Below, one piece after another: positions 53,129 to 62,437 of a stretch of 64,000 nt of DNA. The translations under genes and the position numbers were made by a program. The notes below the pieces were generated by a model. It did no database searches, was not told the DNA's origin, and worked only from the letters and a program-made list of their open reading frames with translations. The DNA is from Parvularia atlantis (lineage: Eukaryota; Opisthokonta; Rotosphaerida): contig CALSCO010000787.1 in the NCBI GenBank assembly GCA_943704415.1, positions 1-64,000 on the forward strand, read 5' to 3'. Every line of letters starts with the position of its first letter. The first letter of the stretch is position 1.

Positions 53129-54852
53129 TCACCAGTCGGGCACGTCGAGGCAGGTCGAGGCGTCCTCGGCAAAAGTCGTGCGGGCCGGCACGAGCACGCG
53201 GCCGGCCTGGGCCTCGCGCGCGCGGTGCTCCTCGACCATGTGGCGCACGACGCGCTGGTAGTAGATCACGCCGGCCTCGCGCTGTCGGGCGACGCGTCAG
53301 GACACGCTTGACTGGGCGCGTGGACGCACCACGGGGTGCAGCGCGCCGCGCGTATAGATGCCCTTGTTGAGGTTGCCTTGCGCCGCGAGGCACATCTCGT
53401 AGTCCTGCGCGTCGCGTCGTGAGCGGCCGCCGCAGCGTGCGGGCCGCATGCACCTCGGCGTCAGTGCGGTTCATGTACTCGAGGAACTCGTCCATGACCT
53501 CGCTCGACGTGTCGGCGCGCACAAACACCTCGACGACCATGCGCGTGCGCGTGGCCGACAGCGGCACGGCGCGCTGCGTCGAGAAGCACTTCGGCGCAAG
53601 CGTGTGAGTGCGCGGCGAGGCGCGCAGAGGGGGGCGCCGCACCGGCGAGTAGCAGTTGAGGCCCAGGTTCGGCAGCACAAACAGCCACATGCCGTCCGAG
53701 TCGCCCGACGCCGCACCGTCCTTGCGGTCGTCCTTGCGGTCGCAGTGGTGCCGACAGTAGTTGGTAAAGCAGTCGACTGCGGGCGTCAATCGGTGCGGCG
53801 GTCGGCTCAGCAGGAAGGCAACGCCATACTCGCACGCACCCTTGTACGACGCCAGTTTAAAGTCACGCGACAGGCCCGGGTGCACGATCTCGCAGTGATA
53901 GCACTCCTGGAAGCCGTCCACGAACGCCTTCCAGTTGATGTCGAGCTCCTTGACAATGGTCGAGTGGAACTTGTACTGGCCAAAGTCAAAGCCGCCGCTC
54001 GCGAGCAGCGTGTCGAGGCCTACGCGGGCACGCTCAGCACGAGCAGCACGAGCAGCACGAGCAGCACGAGGACACGGCAGGCGGTGCGCACCGGGAAAGT
54101 GCTCGTCAAACGACGTCACGCGCGGCGCGCTCGCCACGTTGGCGAAGAGGAAGCCCTGGCTGGTCTCGTGCAGGTGCACCTCGATCAGGCCCATCTTGCT
54201 CGCGTCGAAGCCCTCGACGCCCTCGAACGACGGCGCCTTGACGAGCTGCGCGTGCGCACGTTGGCGTGATCAGCACAAGGACACGGAGGGGGGGAAGCAG
54301 AGAGAAGACGACGCGCCTCGCCCTTCGTGTTGTAGCTCCAGCCGTGGTAGCGGCAGCCGATCACCCGCGCCGAGCCGGCGTCGTTGCGCACGACGGGCGC
54401 GGCGCGATGGCGACACACGTTGTGGAACGCGCGCACGCGTCCGTCCTCGCCCAGCACCAGCACGAGCGGGTACCCGCCCAGCTCGATGCCGAGGTAGTCG
54501 CCGGGGCGCTCGAAGCGGCACCGATGCGTCGCGTACAGCCTGCACGCGCACCACGCACCACGCATGACGCGTCATGTGCGATGGCGCTCGCAATACGGCC
54601 TCGCCCGCAGCACGCACCACGTCTGCGCAAACACCGCGCGCTGCTCCAGCTCAAAGTGCGCCTGGTCCGTGTACCACGAGGCTGGCAGCGTCGCTGGCGC
54701 GGCCGAGGCGGCGGGCGCGGCCGGCCTGGGGCGATCGGGCGCGGCCTGCACGACACGGGCACGGTCAGCGGCACGCGCGGGGGCCCGCAGTGGCGGCGGC
54801 GCACCAGGCGCCCGATCAGCAGCGCCGGCGACGATCGGGAGGCGGCGAGCAT
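53129..54852 (-). CDS. Rieske non-heme iron monooxygenase, choline-monooxygenase-like
   Basis: Such enzymes hydroxylate small substrates with a [2Fe-2S] Rieske centre feeding a mononuclear iron. Start MLAASRSSPALLIGRLVRRR at 54852, basic and free of acids, so a possible mitochondrial presequence. Then ASWYTDQAHFELEQRAVFAQ, RPGDYLGIELGGYPLVLVLG, Rieske centre CRHRAAPVV and CRYHGWSYNTKG (Cys-x-His ... Cys-x2-His complete), KAPSFEGVEGFDAS, SQGFLFANVA, and the catalytic iron block NWKAFVDGFQECYHCEIVHP (His residues of the 2-His-carboxylate site), then WLFVLPNLGLNCYSPV, STQRAVPLSATRTRMVVEVF. Ends TCLDVPDW at 53129. Choline to betaine aldehyde is the best guess from the family; carnitine or other quaternary amines are possible. 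Confidence 0.82.
54033..54074. repeat. 9-bp tandem repeat in a Rieske-gene intron
   Basis: About four units of AGCACGAGC lie in the intron between the blocks SFDEHF and LDTLLASGG of the Rieske gene. It looks like slippage expansion. Confidence 0.8.
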
Positions 54853-54986
54853 CGCGCCACGTGCCGCGCGGGAAAGTGTGACGGTTGTGTCAGCGTCTCC
54901 TTCCGGTCCTTCTCCGTCTCTTTGTTCAGCGACACTGCTACAGCACTGCGCACACACGCTGCGCGCTCTCTGCCTCAGCGGCCGCA

Positions 54987-55436
54987 TGTCACACGCGGGG
55001 CACCGGGTCCTGCACCTCGAGGCAGACGGTCGCGACGACGGTGCACGGCGGGTCCTCGTTGCGGTTGGCGCAGAACAGGTCCGTGCGCGGCTCAAAGAGC
55101 TTGAGGCCCGGGTCGTCGCGCCACGTGAGCACAAACGCGTCGGTGCCGTTGCCGAGCCGGAACGACTTTTGCACGTATTCGAAGCTTATCGACGAGGACA
55201 CCATCGGGCGCCGTGGAAGTGACGTCGAGCGTGCCGAGGATGGTCTGGCCCGCGGTCGACTCGAAGCAGTCGTCGACGGATGGTGCGTCGAGCACCCAGG
55301 ACTTGCCGGCAGCCGACTCGAGCGTCAGCACCTGGTTGTCCCAGCACTTGCGCTGCGGCGGGGCGGCCACGGCCACCAGGGCGAGGGCGAGGCCGAGGCC
55401 GAGGGCGAGAGCGACGAGCGCGTGACGAGCAGCCAT
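54987..55436 (-). CDS. Small secreted protein, member A of a divergent paralogous pair
   Basis: Unknown function. Start at 55436 with a clear signal peptide (MAARHALVALALGLGLALAL, VAVAAPPQ), then RKCWDNQVLTLESAAGKSW, which matches CWNNQRVLLNWQASKSY of the neighbouring plus-strand gene. The downstream frame FEYVQKSFRLGNGTDAFVLT, WRDDPGLKLFEPRTDLFCA, CTVVATVCLEVQDPVPRV-stop (54987) must be joined by one intron whose edges I could not fix; the most likely region is about 55195-55280. Several Cys suggest disulfides. Length about 120-140 residues. Confidence 0.5.
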
Positions 55437-55542
55437 CCCGTCGGGAAAAAGTGCAGACTGCGGCGGGCTCTAACCGGTCTCTGCGGGTTGGCACGCGCGT
55501 CTGCCAACCAGTTTGCCACTTCTCGCTGCTTCTCCGCTCGAG
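55437..55542. promoter_or_regulatory. 106-bp shared upstream region of two divergent secreted-protein genes
   Basis: The two related genes point away from each other with only 106 bases between their start codons, so they probably share control elements. I see no obvious TATA box; the plus-strand side is pyrimidine-rich just before the ATG (CTTCTCGCTGCTTCTCCGCTC). Confidence 0.4.
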
Positions 55543-56307
55543 ATGGCCCGCCTCGCCGCCTCGCTCGTCCTCGTCGCCTTCCTCGCCGTCGCGGCTGCCG
55601 TCACTGTCGACGCTTATTGCTGGAACAACCAGCGCGTCTTGCTCAACTGGCAGGCTAGCAAGTCCTACACCATTTGTGCGGAAGCCCGCCGCGTCCGACT
55701 TGTTGGCGCCCCCTAACGGCAACGCGGCAGCCAGCTGCTACTCGTCGTCGTCCTACAGCTACTACGGCAACTACACCATCCGCAGCACTGACAACGACGC
55801 GTGCGACTCGCTGGCACTGGCATCGGACCGCGCTAACTCGGCGAAACAGCTACAAGATGCGCTACGGCGACCAGGGGCACGGACGACAACTACTTCAGCT
55901 TCGCTTCGACCTCGTACCATGACGGCTTCACCAACTAGTGCGTCTTGCCTGCTAGCCTTTCGCCACGTCGGCCGCTAAAGTGTGGCACAGCAAATCATGG
56001 TCATACCTCGCCTCCTGGTCGTCGTTCTTCCCGCGCCTGAGCATCACCTGCGAGGACAGCTTCTCTGGCTGCAGCTTCGAGGGCTCGTGGTGCATGAACG
56101 TCCGCACGCGCACGGCCACGGGCGAGTGGGTCGACGTCGACGACGCGGACATCAAGCTGATCGAGAGTGCGCGCATGGCACTATCCTGCTGCTTTGCTTG
56201 CGCGCGCATGTCTGACTCTGCACCCAGTCGACTTTGACCCGAACAAGCCCGAGGTGGTTGTGCTGCCGCCGCGCAAGACGGAGGCCGACGTTGTCAAGAT
56301 GGCCTAA
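55543..56307 (+). CDS. Small secreted Tyr/Ser-rich protein, member B of the divergent pair
   Basis: Unknown function. Start MARLAASLVLVAFLAVAAAV at 55543 (signal peptide), TVDAYCWNNQRVLLNWQAS, KSYTI, then over an intron (GTGCGGAAG...GCGGCAG) SSCYSSSSYSYYGNYTIRST and DNDAC. Further exons: GTDDNYFSFASTSYHDGFTN, SWSYLASWSSFFPRLSITC, EDSFSGCSFEGSWCMNVRTR, TATGEWVDVDDADIKLIE, then DFDPNKPEVVVLPPRKTEA with DVVKMA-stop at 56307. About 175 residues, rich in Tyr, Ser, Trp and Cys. The joint near 55805-55880 is uncertain: two acceptors are possible. An extracellular or coat protein is plausible but unproven. Confidence 0.55.
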
Positions 56308-56398
56308 GCCACTGGCACGCCCCGCGGGCTCCGTGCGACTGTGTTGTGCCGGATGCCGACCACCCCGTCTGTTGTCTTGTGTTCCAGTGCCCGCTCCA

Positions 56399-58156
56399 TC
56401 AGTACCGCCGCTTCTTCTTGTGCGGCCGTTCGGCGCCGCTGTCCTGATCAGCCGGCTGCTCCTCGTCGTGCTCGGCGCCCGCACTGCGCTGGCCGTCTGC
56501 ACCGCGCTCGTGCTCGCCAAAGCCCTCGTCCTCGCTGCCGGATGCGTCGGATGAGGACGACGAAGAGCTGGACGAGGACGAGCTCGAGCGCGCGAGATCG
56601 GGCACTGCGCCGCCACGGCACAACGTTCAGCACCAGCGAGCCGTCAGCCGCGCGCGCGCACCCGTGCTGAGCTCGGTCAGCGCGCGCTCGACCAGCTGCG
56701 GGTATGGCTCGCGCAAGCACTCGAGCAGCTTCTGCGCAAACTTGGGGCGCGAGCGGCGTGTCTTGAGCCAGACCTGCGCACGTGTGTTCAGCAATGACGC
56801 GGCACGGCGTGCGCGCACAAAGTCAAAGTTGGTCGAGCTGCAAAAGTTCTGCGTGACGGCGACGGTCATGTCGAGGTTCACTGCACGCGCGAATCAGTAG
56901 TCGTGTGAACCGGGCAACGGCGCCGCACCGACGACGTGCCACCAGCCCTGCGCGCAAAGGGCGTCAGTCGCGCACGAATGAGCGAAGAACAAGAACGCAC
57001 CCCGGGCACAAAGACCGTCTCGCCGGGGCGCTGCAGCAGGTCGATCGGGCGCGCCGTGGGCCAGTCGGGCGCCTGCGTGGCGAGTGTGTGAGCCAACTTG
57101 AAGCACGGCCGAGCGGCGTGCACGGCCGCACCTGCGTGCGCGGGTACACGTTGTGGAACCACGCGATGGCCTGCGCGGCTGGTGAGCGTCGAGCGCGCGG
57201 TCACGAGAGCGCACGCGGACTTCGTCCTCGCTGTTGAGTGGGCTGACGAGCTCCTTGGGTGTGCCGGGCGGGAACAGCGCCCATCTGCGCAGTCGGTCAG
57301 CTCACGTCACGCGGCAAAAAAAAAAAAAATTGAGGGGGGCGACGCGCGCACCGCTTGTGGCCGTGCAGCAGCGCGTTCCAAGCGCTCGTGCCCAGTGGGT
57401 CCACGTGGATGTTGGTGCCCGAGCGCGCCGGGCCGATCACGACCCAGCGGTACGGAGGGCGCCGGCTCTCGCCCACGTACTGGAACAGGTCCTCGCGGAA
57501 GTACTTTGGCACGGCGTAGTCTGCGAGCAGCGTCTGTGCGTGCAATGATCGTGAGCAGCGCGACGGGCGACGGGCGGCACGGGCAGAGGCGCACGCTCGA
57601 CTTGGCGCGGTCGCCAAAGGAGCCGTCAAAGATGTAGAGCGGGCTGTCGTCGCACGTCTCGGCCGCGTAGCGCGCAAAGTACTTGAGCTTGAGGTTGACC
57701 GAGCGCCCGTCGTCGTCCTCGCCGCACCGGAAGCGGCGCTCGCCGAGCCGCTCGACCAGCGCGTCAATTGACCACGTGCGGCTCGCGGGCCAGGCGCTCG
57801 TCGCGCCCACAATCACGACGGGCACGTTGGGCGCCTCGCACTGCGCCACGAACACGGCCTCGTCAACCTGCGCCACACGATCAACACGACAGTCAGCACG
57901 ACGAGCAGCACCCAGCGACGGCCGCACCGCGTCGTAGTCGATGCGCGGCACGGCGTCGGCGCACGCCCACAGCCACGCAGACCGATCGCAGTAGCCGTTG
58001 CGCCGCCACGCGCCCTCGTTGTCGCCGAGGTCTGCGCCGCACCGATCAATCGCACGGCAGCGAGCCGCGCGCACGCGAGCCGCCCGCACCGCTCCGCGCG
58101 TGCCGCCGCGCCTTGGCGATTTTGGCCGCGCAGACCGCCTCGTCGATCACAACCAT
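56399..58156 (-). CDS. JMJD6: JMJD6-type JmjC oxygenase
   Basis: JMJD6 is a nuclear Fe(II)/2-oxoglutarate enzyme that hydroxylates lysines on splicing factors and histones. Start [20 protein letters not shown] at 58156 (the family begins with a similar [10 protein letters not shown] element). Then [94 protein letters not shown] (Fe-binding His and Asp), [32 protein letters not shown] (second iron His) and [15 protein letters not shown]-terminal tail: long serine run and HKKKRRY-stop at 56399, as in animal JMJD6 with its poly-Ser and NLS. The iron and 2OG residues are complete. An intron holds a 13-base T run (minus strand, about 57307-57319). Its start is only 38 bases from the divergent citrate synthase start. 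Confidence 0.93.
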
Positions 58157-58169
58157 CAGCGGGACCCGC
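58155..58169. promoter_or_regulatory. 15-bp element ATCAGCGGGACCCGC in a divergent promoter (copy 2)
   Basis: Identical to 46635-46649. It fills nearly half of the 38-bp gap between the JMJD6 ATG (its first two bases overlap it) and the citrate synthase ATG. In both places it is directly upstream of the minus-strand gene's start codon. Function as a bidirectional promoter element is inference. Confidence 0.4.
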
Positions 58170-58194
58170 GGCGAGATTCGAACTGTGACAGCGC

Positions 58195-60121
58195 ATGGCG
58201 GCGACGGTCGCGGCGCGGCTGCTGATCGCGGACAAAGCGGACGGCGCGGACGAAGCGGACGGCGCGGCGGCGCAGCAGCGCGCGGCCGAGGCGCGTGTTG
58301 TGGACGGCGCGGTGCCGGCGCAGCTGTTCCGCGAGCTGGTGATGCTGCCGCCCGATGCGCGCGCGCGCGTGTGTGAGAGAGGCGATGCTGATCGTGCGAC
58401 GTTGCAGGGCGCGGCAGTGTACGACGCCGGGTACTCGCAGACGGCCGTGTGTCGCTCGCGCGTGTGCGCGATCGACGGCGAGCGCGGCGTGCTGTTGTAC
58501 CGCGGATACGCGATCGAGGAGCTCGCTGCGCGCTCGACGTTCCTAGAGGTCGCGTTCCTGCTCATCCACGGCGAGCTGCCCGACGTGCGCCAGCTCGATC
58601 AGTGGACGCAGCGCGTGCTGCGGCACACATACGTGCACGAGGTGCGTGCTGCCTGTGCGCGGTGCTGTGGCGGGCTCAGCACCGCGGCCGCGCCGCAGAA
58701 CCTTGTGACGTACATGAAGGGCTTCCGCTACGACGCGCACCCGATGGGCATGGTCGTCTCGTGCGCGCTGCTGCCTGCCTCCCTCCTCCGCCTCCTCCGT
58801 GCACGCCGCTGAGCCGCCGCGCCGCGCAGCACCCTCGCGGCCATGTCCACGCTGCACCCCGAGGCCAACCCGGCGCTGCAGGGCCGCTACGACCTGTTCC
58901 AGTCGGACCGACTGCGCAACAAGCAGGTCTTCCGCCTGCTCGGCAAGGTGCCCACGATCGCTGCGTTCGCGTACCGCCACCGTATCGGCCGGTACGTGCA
59001 CCATCCGTGCACGTTGGGCGACCGCTGAAACTAAGAGGCGCGCAGGCCGTACAACATGCCCTCGAACCAGCTCGGCTACGTCGAAAACTTCCTGTTTATG
59101 CTCGACCGCCTGAGCGAGCCCGACTACCGCCCCGTGCGTGCGCGGGCTTAGGCTGGCCGTGTGCTGATCGACGGCGACACACAGGACGCGCGCTTGTGTA
59201 AGGCGCTCGACATCCTCTTCATCCTCCACGCCGAGCACGAGCTCAACTGCTCCACGGCTGCCGCGCGCCACTGGGCCGCGACCGACGTTGACCCGTACAC
59301 GGTCATGTCGGGCGCGGCCGCGGCGCTGTACGGTGCGCGCGCCGCCGACCCGCTGCCACGCGCGAGCTGACCGCACCGTCGCGCAGGCCCCGCGCACGGC
59401 GGCGCGAACGAGGCCGCGCTGCGCATGCTGCAGGAGATCGGCACGAAGGACCGCATCCCGCAGTTTATCGCCGAGGTCAAGGTGCGCGCGTGATCACAGC
59501 GCTTGCGCTCACCCTGACCGCGCCCTCGTGCGCAGGCGAAGAAGCGCCGGCTGATGGGCTTCGGGCACCGCGTGTACAAGAGCTACGACCCGCGCGCGCG
59601 CATCCTCAAGGGCGTAAAGGACATGGTCTACGAGGTCATGGGCAAGGACGACCTGTACGATGTGGCCGAGCAGCTTGAGCGGTGCGACGCGCGCCTGCTT
59701 GTTCGCCCGCCTTGTGCGCCACTCACACTACATGGCGCAGCATCGCGCTGTCGGACGAGTACTTTATCAAGCGCAACCTGTTCCCCAACATCGACTTTTA
59801 CTCGGGCCTGATCTACAAGGCGATCGGCTTCCCGATGGTGCGCGCGTTGCACGGGCTCTTAGACGTGCGTGACGCTCGCCGCAGGACTTCTTTCCCGTCC
59901 TGTTCCTCATCCCGCGCCTCGCCGGGTGGCTCGCGCACTGGGTCGAGCAGCTGAGCGACCCGGACAACCGCGTCTTCCGCCCGCCCCAGGTGTCCGACGG
60001 CTCCGGCGCGCCGCGCGCGTACGTGCCGATGGATCAGCGCGCCACCGGGCCGTCGCGCCCCCTCTCCGCCGCCGAGAGCGGCATGTTCAAGCGCCGCGGG
60101 CTCGCCCAGACGACCCTCTAA
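58195..60121 (+). CDS. Citrate synthase of the peroxisomal (bacterial-lineage) type
   Basis: Condenses oxaloacetate and acetyl-CoA to citrate. It resembles plant glyoxysomal and bacterial enzymes more than the mitochondrial animal/fungal one. Seen: [14 protein letters not shown] at 58195, [108 protein letters not shown] (catalytic His), [14 protein letters not shown] (second His, formed over an intron), [40 protein letters not shown] (catalytic Asp), [19 protein letters not shown]. It ends RRGLAQTTL-stop at 60121. The C-terminus is not SKL and no R-L-x5-H-L motif is seen at the N-terminus, so its location is not settled from sequence. Confidence 0.93.
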
Positions 60122-60247
60122 GCACCTCTGTACATAGCCTCGCGACCTTCATGACAACCGAACAGTAAAGTCACGCGCGCATGTCTGTCACGCTTCACGT
60201 GATGGAAACCCGAGGCACGGCGCGGCGGTAGATTTGGACCGTGGACC

Positions 60248-61873
60248 ATGCTCTCACGCCGCGTCCGGGTGCGCGCGCCTCTCGACGTCGTCCCTCTGTG
60301 CGGCCGCCTGCTCACACGTGACGCGCACCACCCCGCAGCACTTCCACGCGAGCGTCGTGCGCCGCGCGGGCGCGCCGTCCCCCGCCGCCTCGGCGCTGCT
60401 CGCGCGCGACGACGCGGCCGTCTACGCCAACGCCGAGCTGCAGGCCGTCGCGAACAGTGCGCGCGCTGCTGTCTGCACGGGACAGCGCTGACGGACGATG
60501 ACCGCGCGCGCGACACGCAGCGCCCACGAAGCAGCTCAACATGTTCCAGGCCGTCAACAACGCGATGACGATCGCGCTCGAGACGGACGAGACGGCTGGT
60601 GCGTTTTGTGCTGTGCGAACGGCGCCGTCTCATCCGCGTCGCAGCCGTGTTTGGCGAGGACGTGGCGTTTGGCGGCGTGTTCCGGTGCACGATCGACCTG
60701 CGCGACAAGTTTGGTGCGCGCACTGCGGCCCCGCTCGCTCGTCGCTGCTCATGCCTGCGCGATGCCAGGCAAGGACCGCGTGTTCAACACGCCGCTGTGC
60801 GAGCAGGGCATCGCCGGCTTCGCGATCGGGATGGCCGCGATGGGTGCGACCGCCATCGCCGAGATCCAGTTTGCCGACTACATCTTCCCGGCCTTTGACC
60901 AAGTGCGCAGCCGTTTGCAGCATGGAACCGCGCACTCACCGGCCGGCCCGCAGATCGTCAACGAGGCCGCCAAGTACCGCTACCGCTCGGGCGGCATGTT
61001 TGATGCCGGCGGCCTCACGTTTCGCGCGCCCTGCGGCGCCGTCGGCCACGGCGGCCACTACCACTCGCAGTCGCCTGAGGCGTACTTTGCGCACACGCCG
61101 GGGCTCAAGGTCGCGTGCGGCGACGGTGTTGTTTCGCGGCGTGGCTGAGCCGCGCACCGCAGGTCGTCGTGCCGCGCAGCCCCGTGCAGGCCAAGGGCCT
61201 CCTGCTCGCGTCCATCCGCGACAAGAACCCGGTCGTCTTCCTTGAGCCGAAGATCCTGTACCGCGCCGCAGGTGCTGCTCACGGCAGCGCTTGTGCTGCT
61301 GACTGACTGCGTGTCTGCGCGCAGTCGAGCAGGTGCCGCTGGCCGACTACACTCTGCCGCTCGGCAAGGCCGAGATCCTGCGCGAGGGCAGCGACGTGAC
61401 GATCGTCGGCTGGGGCTCGCAGATCTACGTGCTCGAGCAGGCCGTCAAGCTGGCCAAGGAGAAGCTCGGGGTGTCGTGCGAGCTGATCGACCTGCGCACG
61501 ATCGCGCCGTGGGACGTCGACACGATTGAGAAGGTGCGATCGCCCTCGTTGAACGCGTCTGTCGCCCTCACGCGCGCGCACGCCCAGTCGGTCAACAAGA
61601 CCGGGCGCCTGATCGTCAGCCACGAGGCGCCGCTCACGGGCGGCTTCGCGTCCGAGATTGCGTCGACGATCCAGGAGCGCTGGTGCGGCGCGGACGCAAC
61701 GGCGACTGTACCGCGCTGACACACGGCCATGCACGCGCAGCTTCCTGCGGCTCGAGGCGCCGATCCAGCGCGTGTGCGGCTGGGACACGCCGTTCCCGCT
61801 CATCTTCGAGCCGTTCTACGTGCCCGACAAGCTGCGCAACCTCGAGGCGATCAAGAAAGTGACCCACTTCTAA
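60248..61873 (+). CDS. BCKDHB: Branched-chain 2-oxoacid dehydrogenase E1 beta subunit
   Basis: Mitochondrial; pairs with E1 alpha to decarboxylate 2-oxo acids of Val, Leu and Ile. Start MLSRRVR at 60248, then over a GTGCG intron [14 protein letters not shown]: a good matrix-targeting peptide. Conserved text: [207 protein letters not shown]. It ends [10 protein letters not shown] at 61873. HYHSQSPE distinguishes it from pyruvate dehydrogenase beta. Confidence 0.94.
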
Positions 61874-61919
61874 TCACTTTGCATCTTTTGGTCTCGCGTC
61901 AAACGCATCGCAGAGCACG

Positions 61920-62376
61920 ATGGTCCGCCTGGTGCAGACGACGGCGGACGGCGTCGATGTCGCGCTGGCGCAGATCGCCGCGCACACGCCCCCCGACGCC
62001 GTCTTCTACGTGCTCGTCGTGGGCCGCTGGTGCCCGGACTGCCACCGCGGTGCGCCTCTGCTGCTGACCAAGCCAATCGCGGCTGATGCGGGCGGACGCG
62101 GCAGCCGACCCGAACGTGCACGCGGCGGCCGCCAAGCACCTCGGCGCCGACACGGCGCTGCTCGAGGTGGACGTGGGCGCGCGCGAGCACTACAAGGACG
62201 CGGCGTTCCCGCTGCGGCACCACGCGCAGTTCCGGCTGCAGCGCATCCCGACGCTGTACCGCTGGACGCGCAGCGGGCCGACGCATCGGCTGGTCGAGGG
62301 CGAGCTGTTTGACGCGGCCAACGTCGCGCGCTTCCTCAGCGGCGACGCGTTCGGCACGCCCGCGGCGCAGCTCTGA
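61920..62376 (+). CDS. TXNDC17/TRP14-like thioredoxin-fold protein
   Basis: Small cytosolic oxidoreductase of the DUF953 group. Start MVRLVQTTADGVDVALAQIA at 61920; active site VGRWCPDCHR (Trp-Cys-Pro-Asp-Cys, the TRP14 form). One intron (GTGCGCC...GCGGCAG) joins it to ADPNVHAAAAKHLGADTALL, EVDVGAREHYKD; RLQRIPTLYRW (cis-Pro) and GPTHRLVEGELFDAANVARF follow; stop at 62376. About 130 residues, near the family's usual length. It lies 46 bases downstream of BCKDHB. Confidence 0.87.
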
Positions 62377-62437
62377 TCCGCCGCCGTGACTCGAGAGAGG
62401 ACAGCAGAGAGCGGCGACTTTGCCTGATGACCCTCGC

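Noticed and set aside
58155-58194. Possible tRNA end: GATTCGAAC resembles a T-loop read on the minus strand
   Set aside because: The flanking bases do not pair into a T-stem (three of five pairs fail), no anticodon or D arm fits, and a tRNA would run into the JMJD6 or citrate synthase exons.
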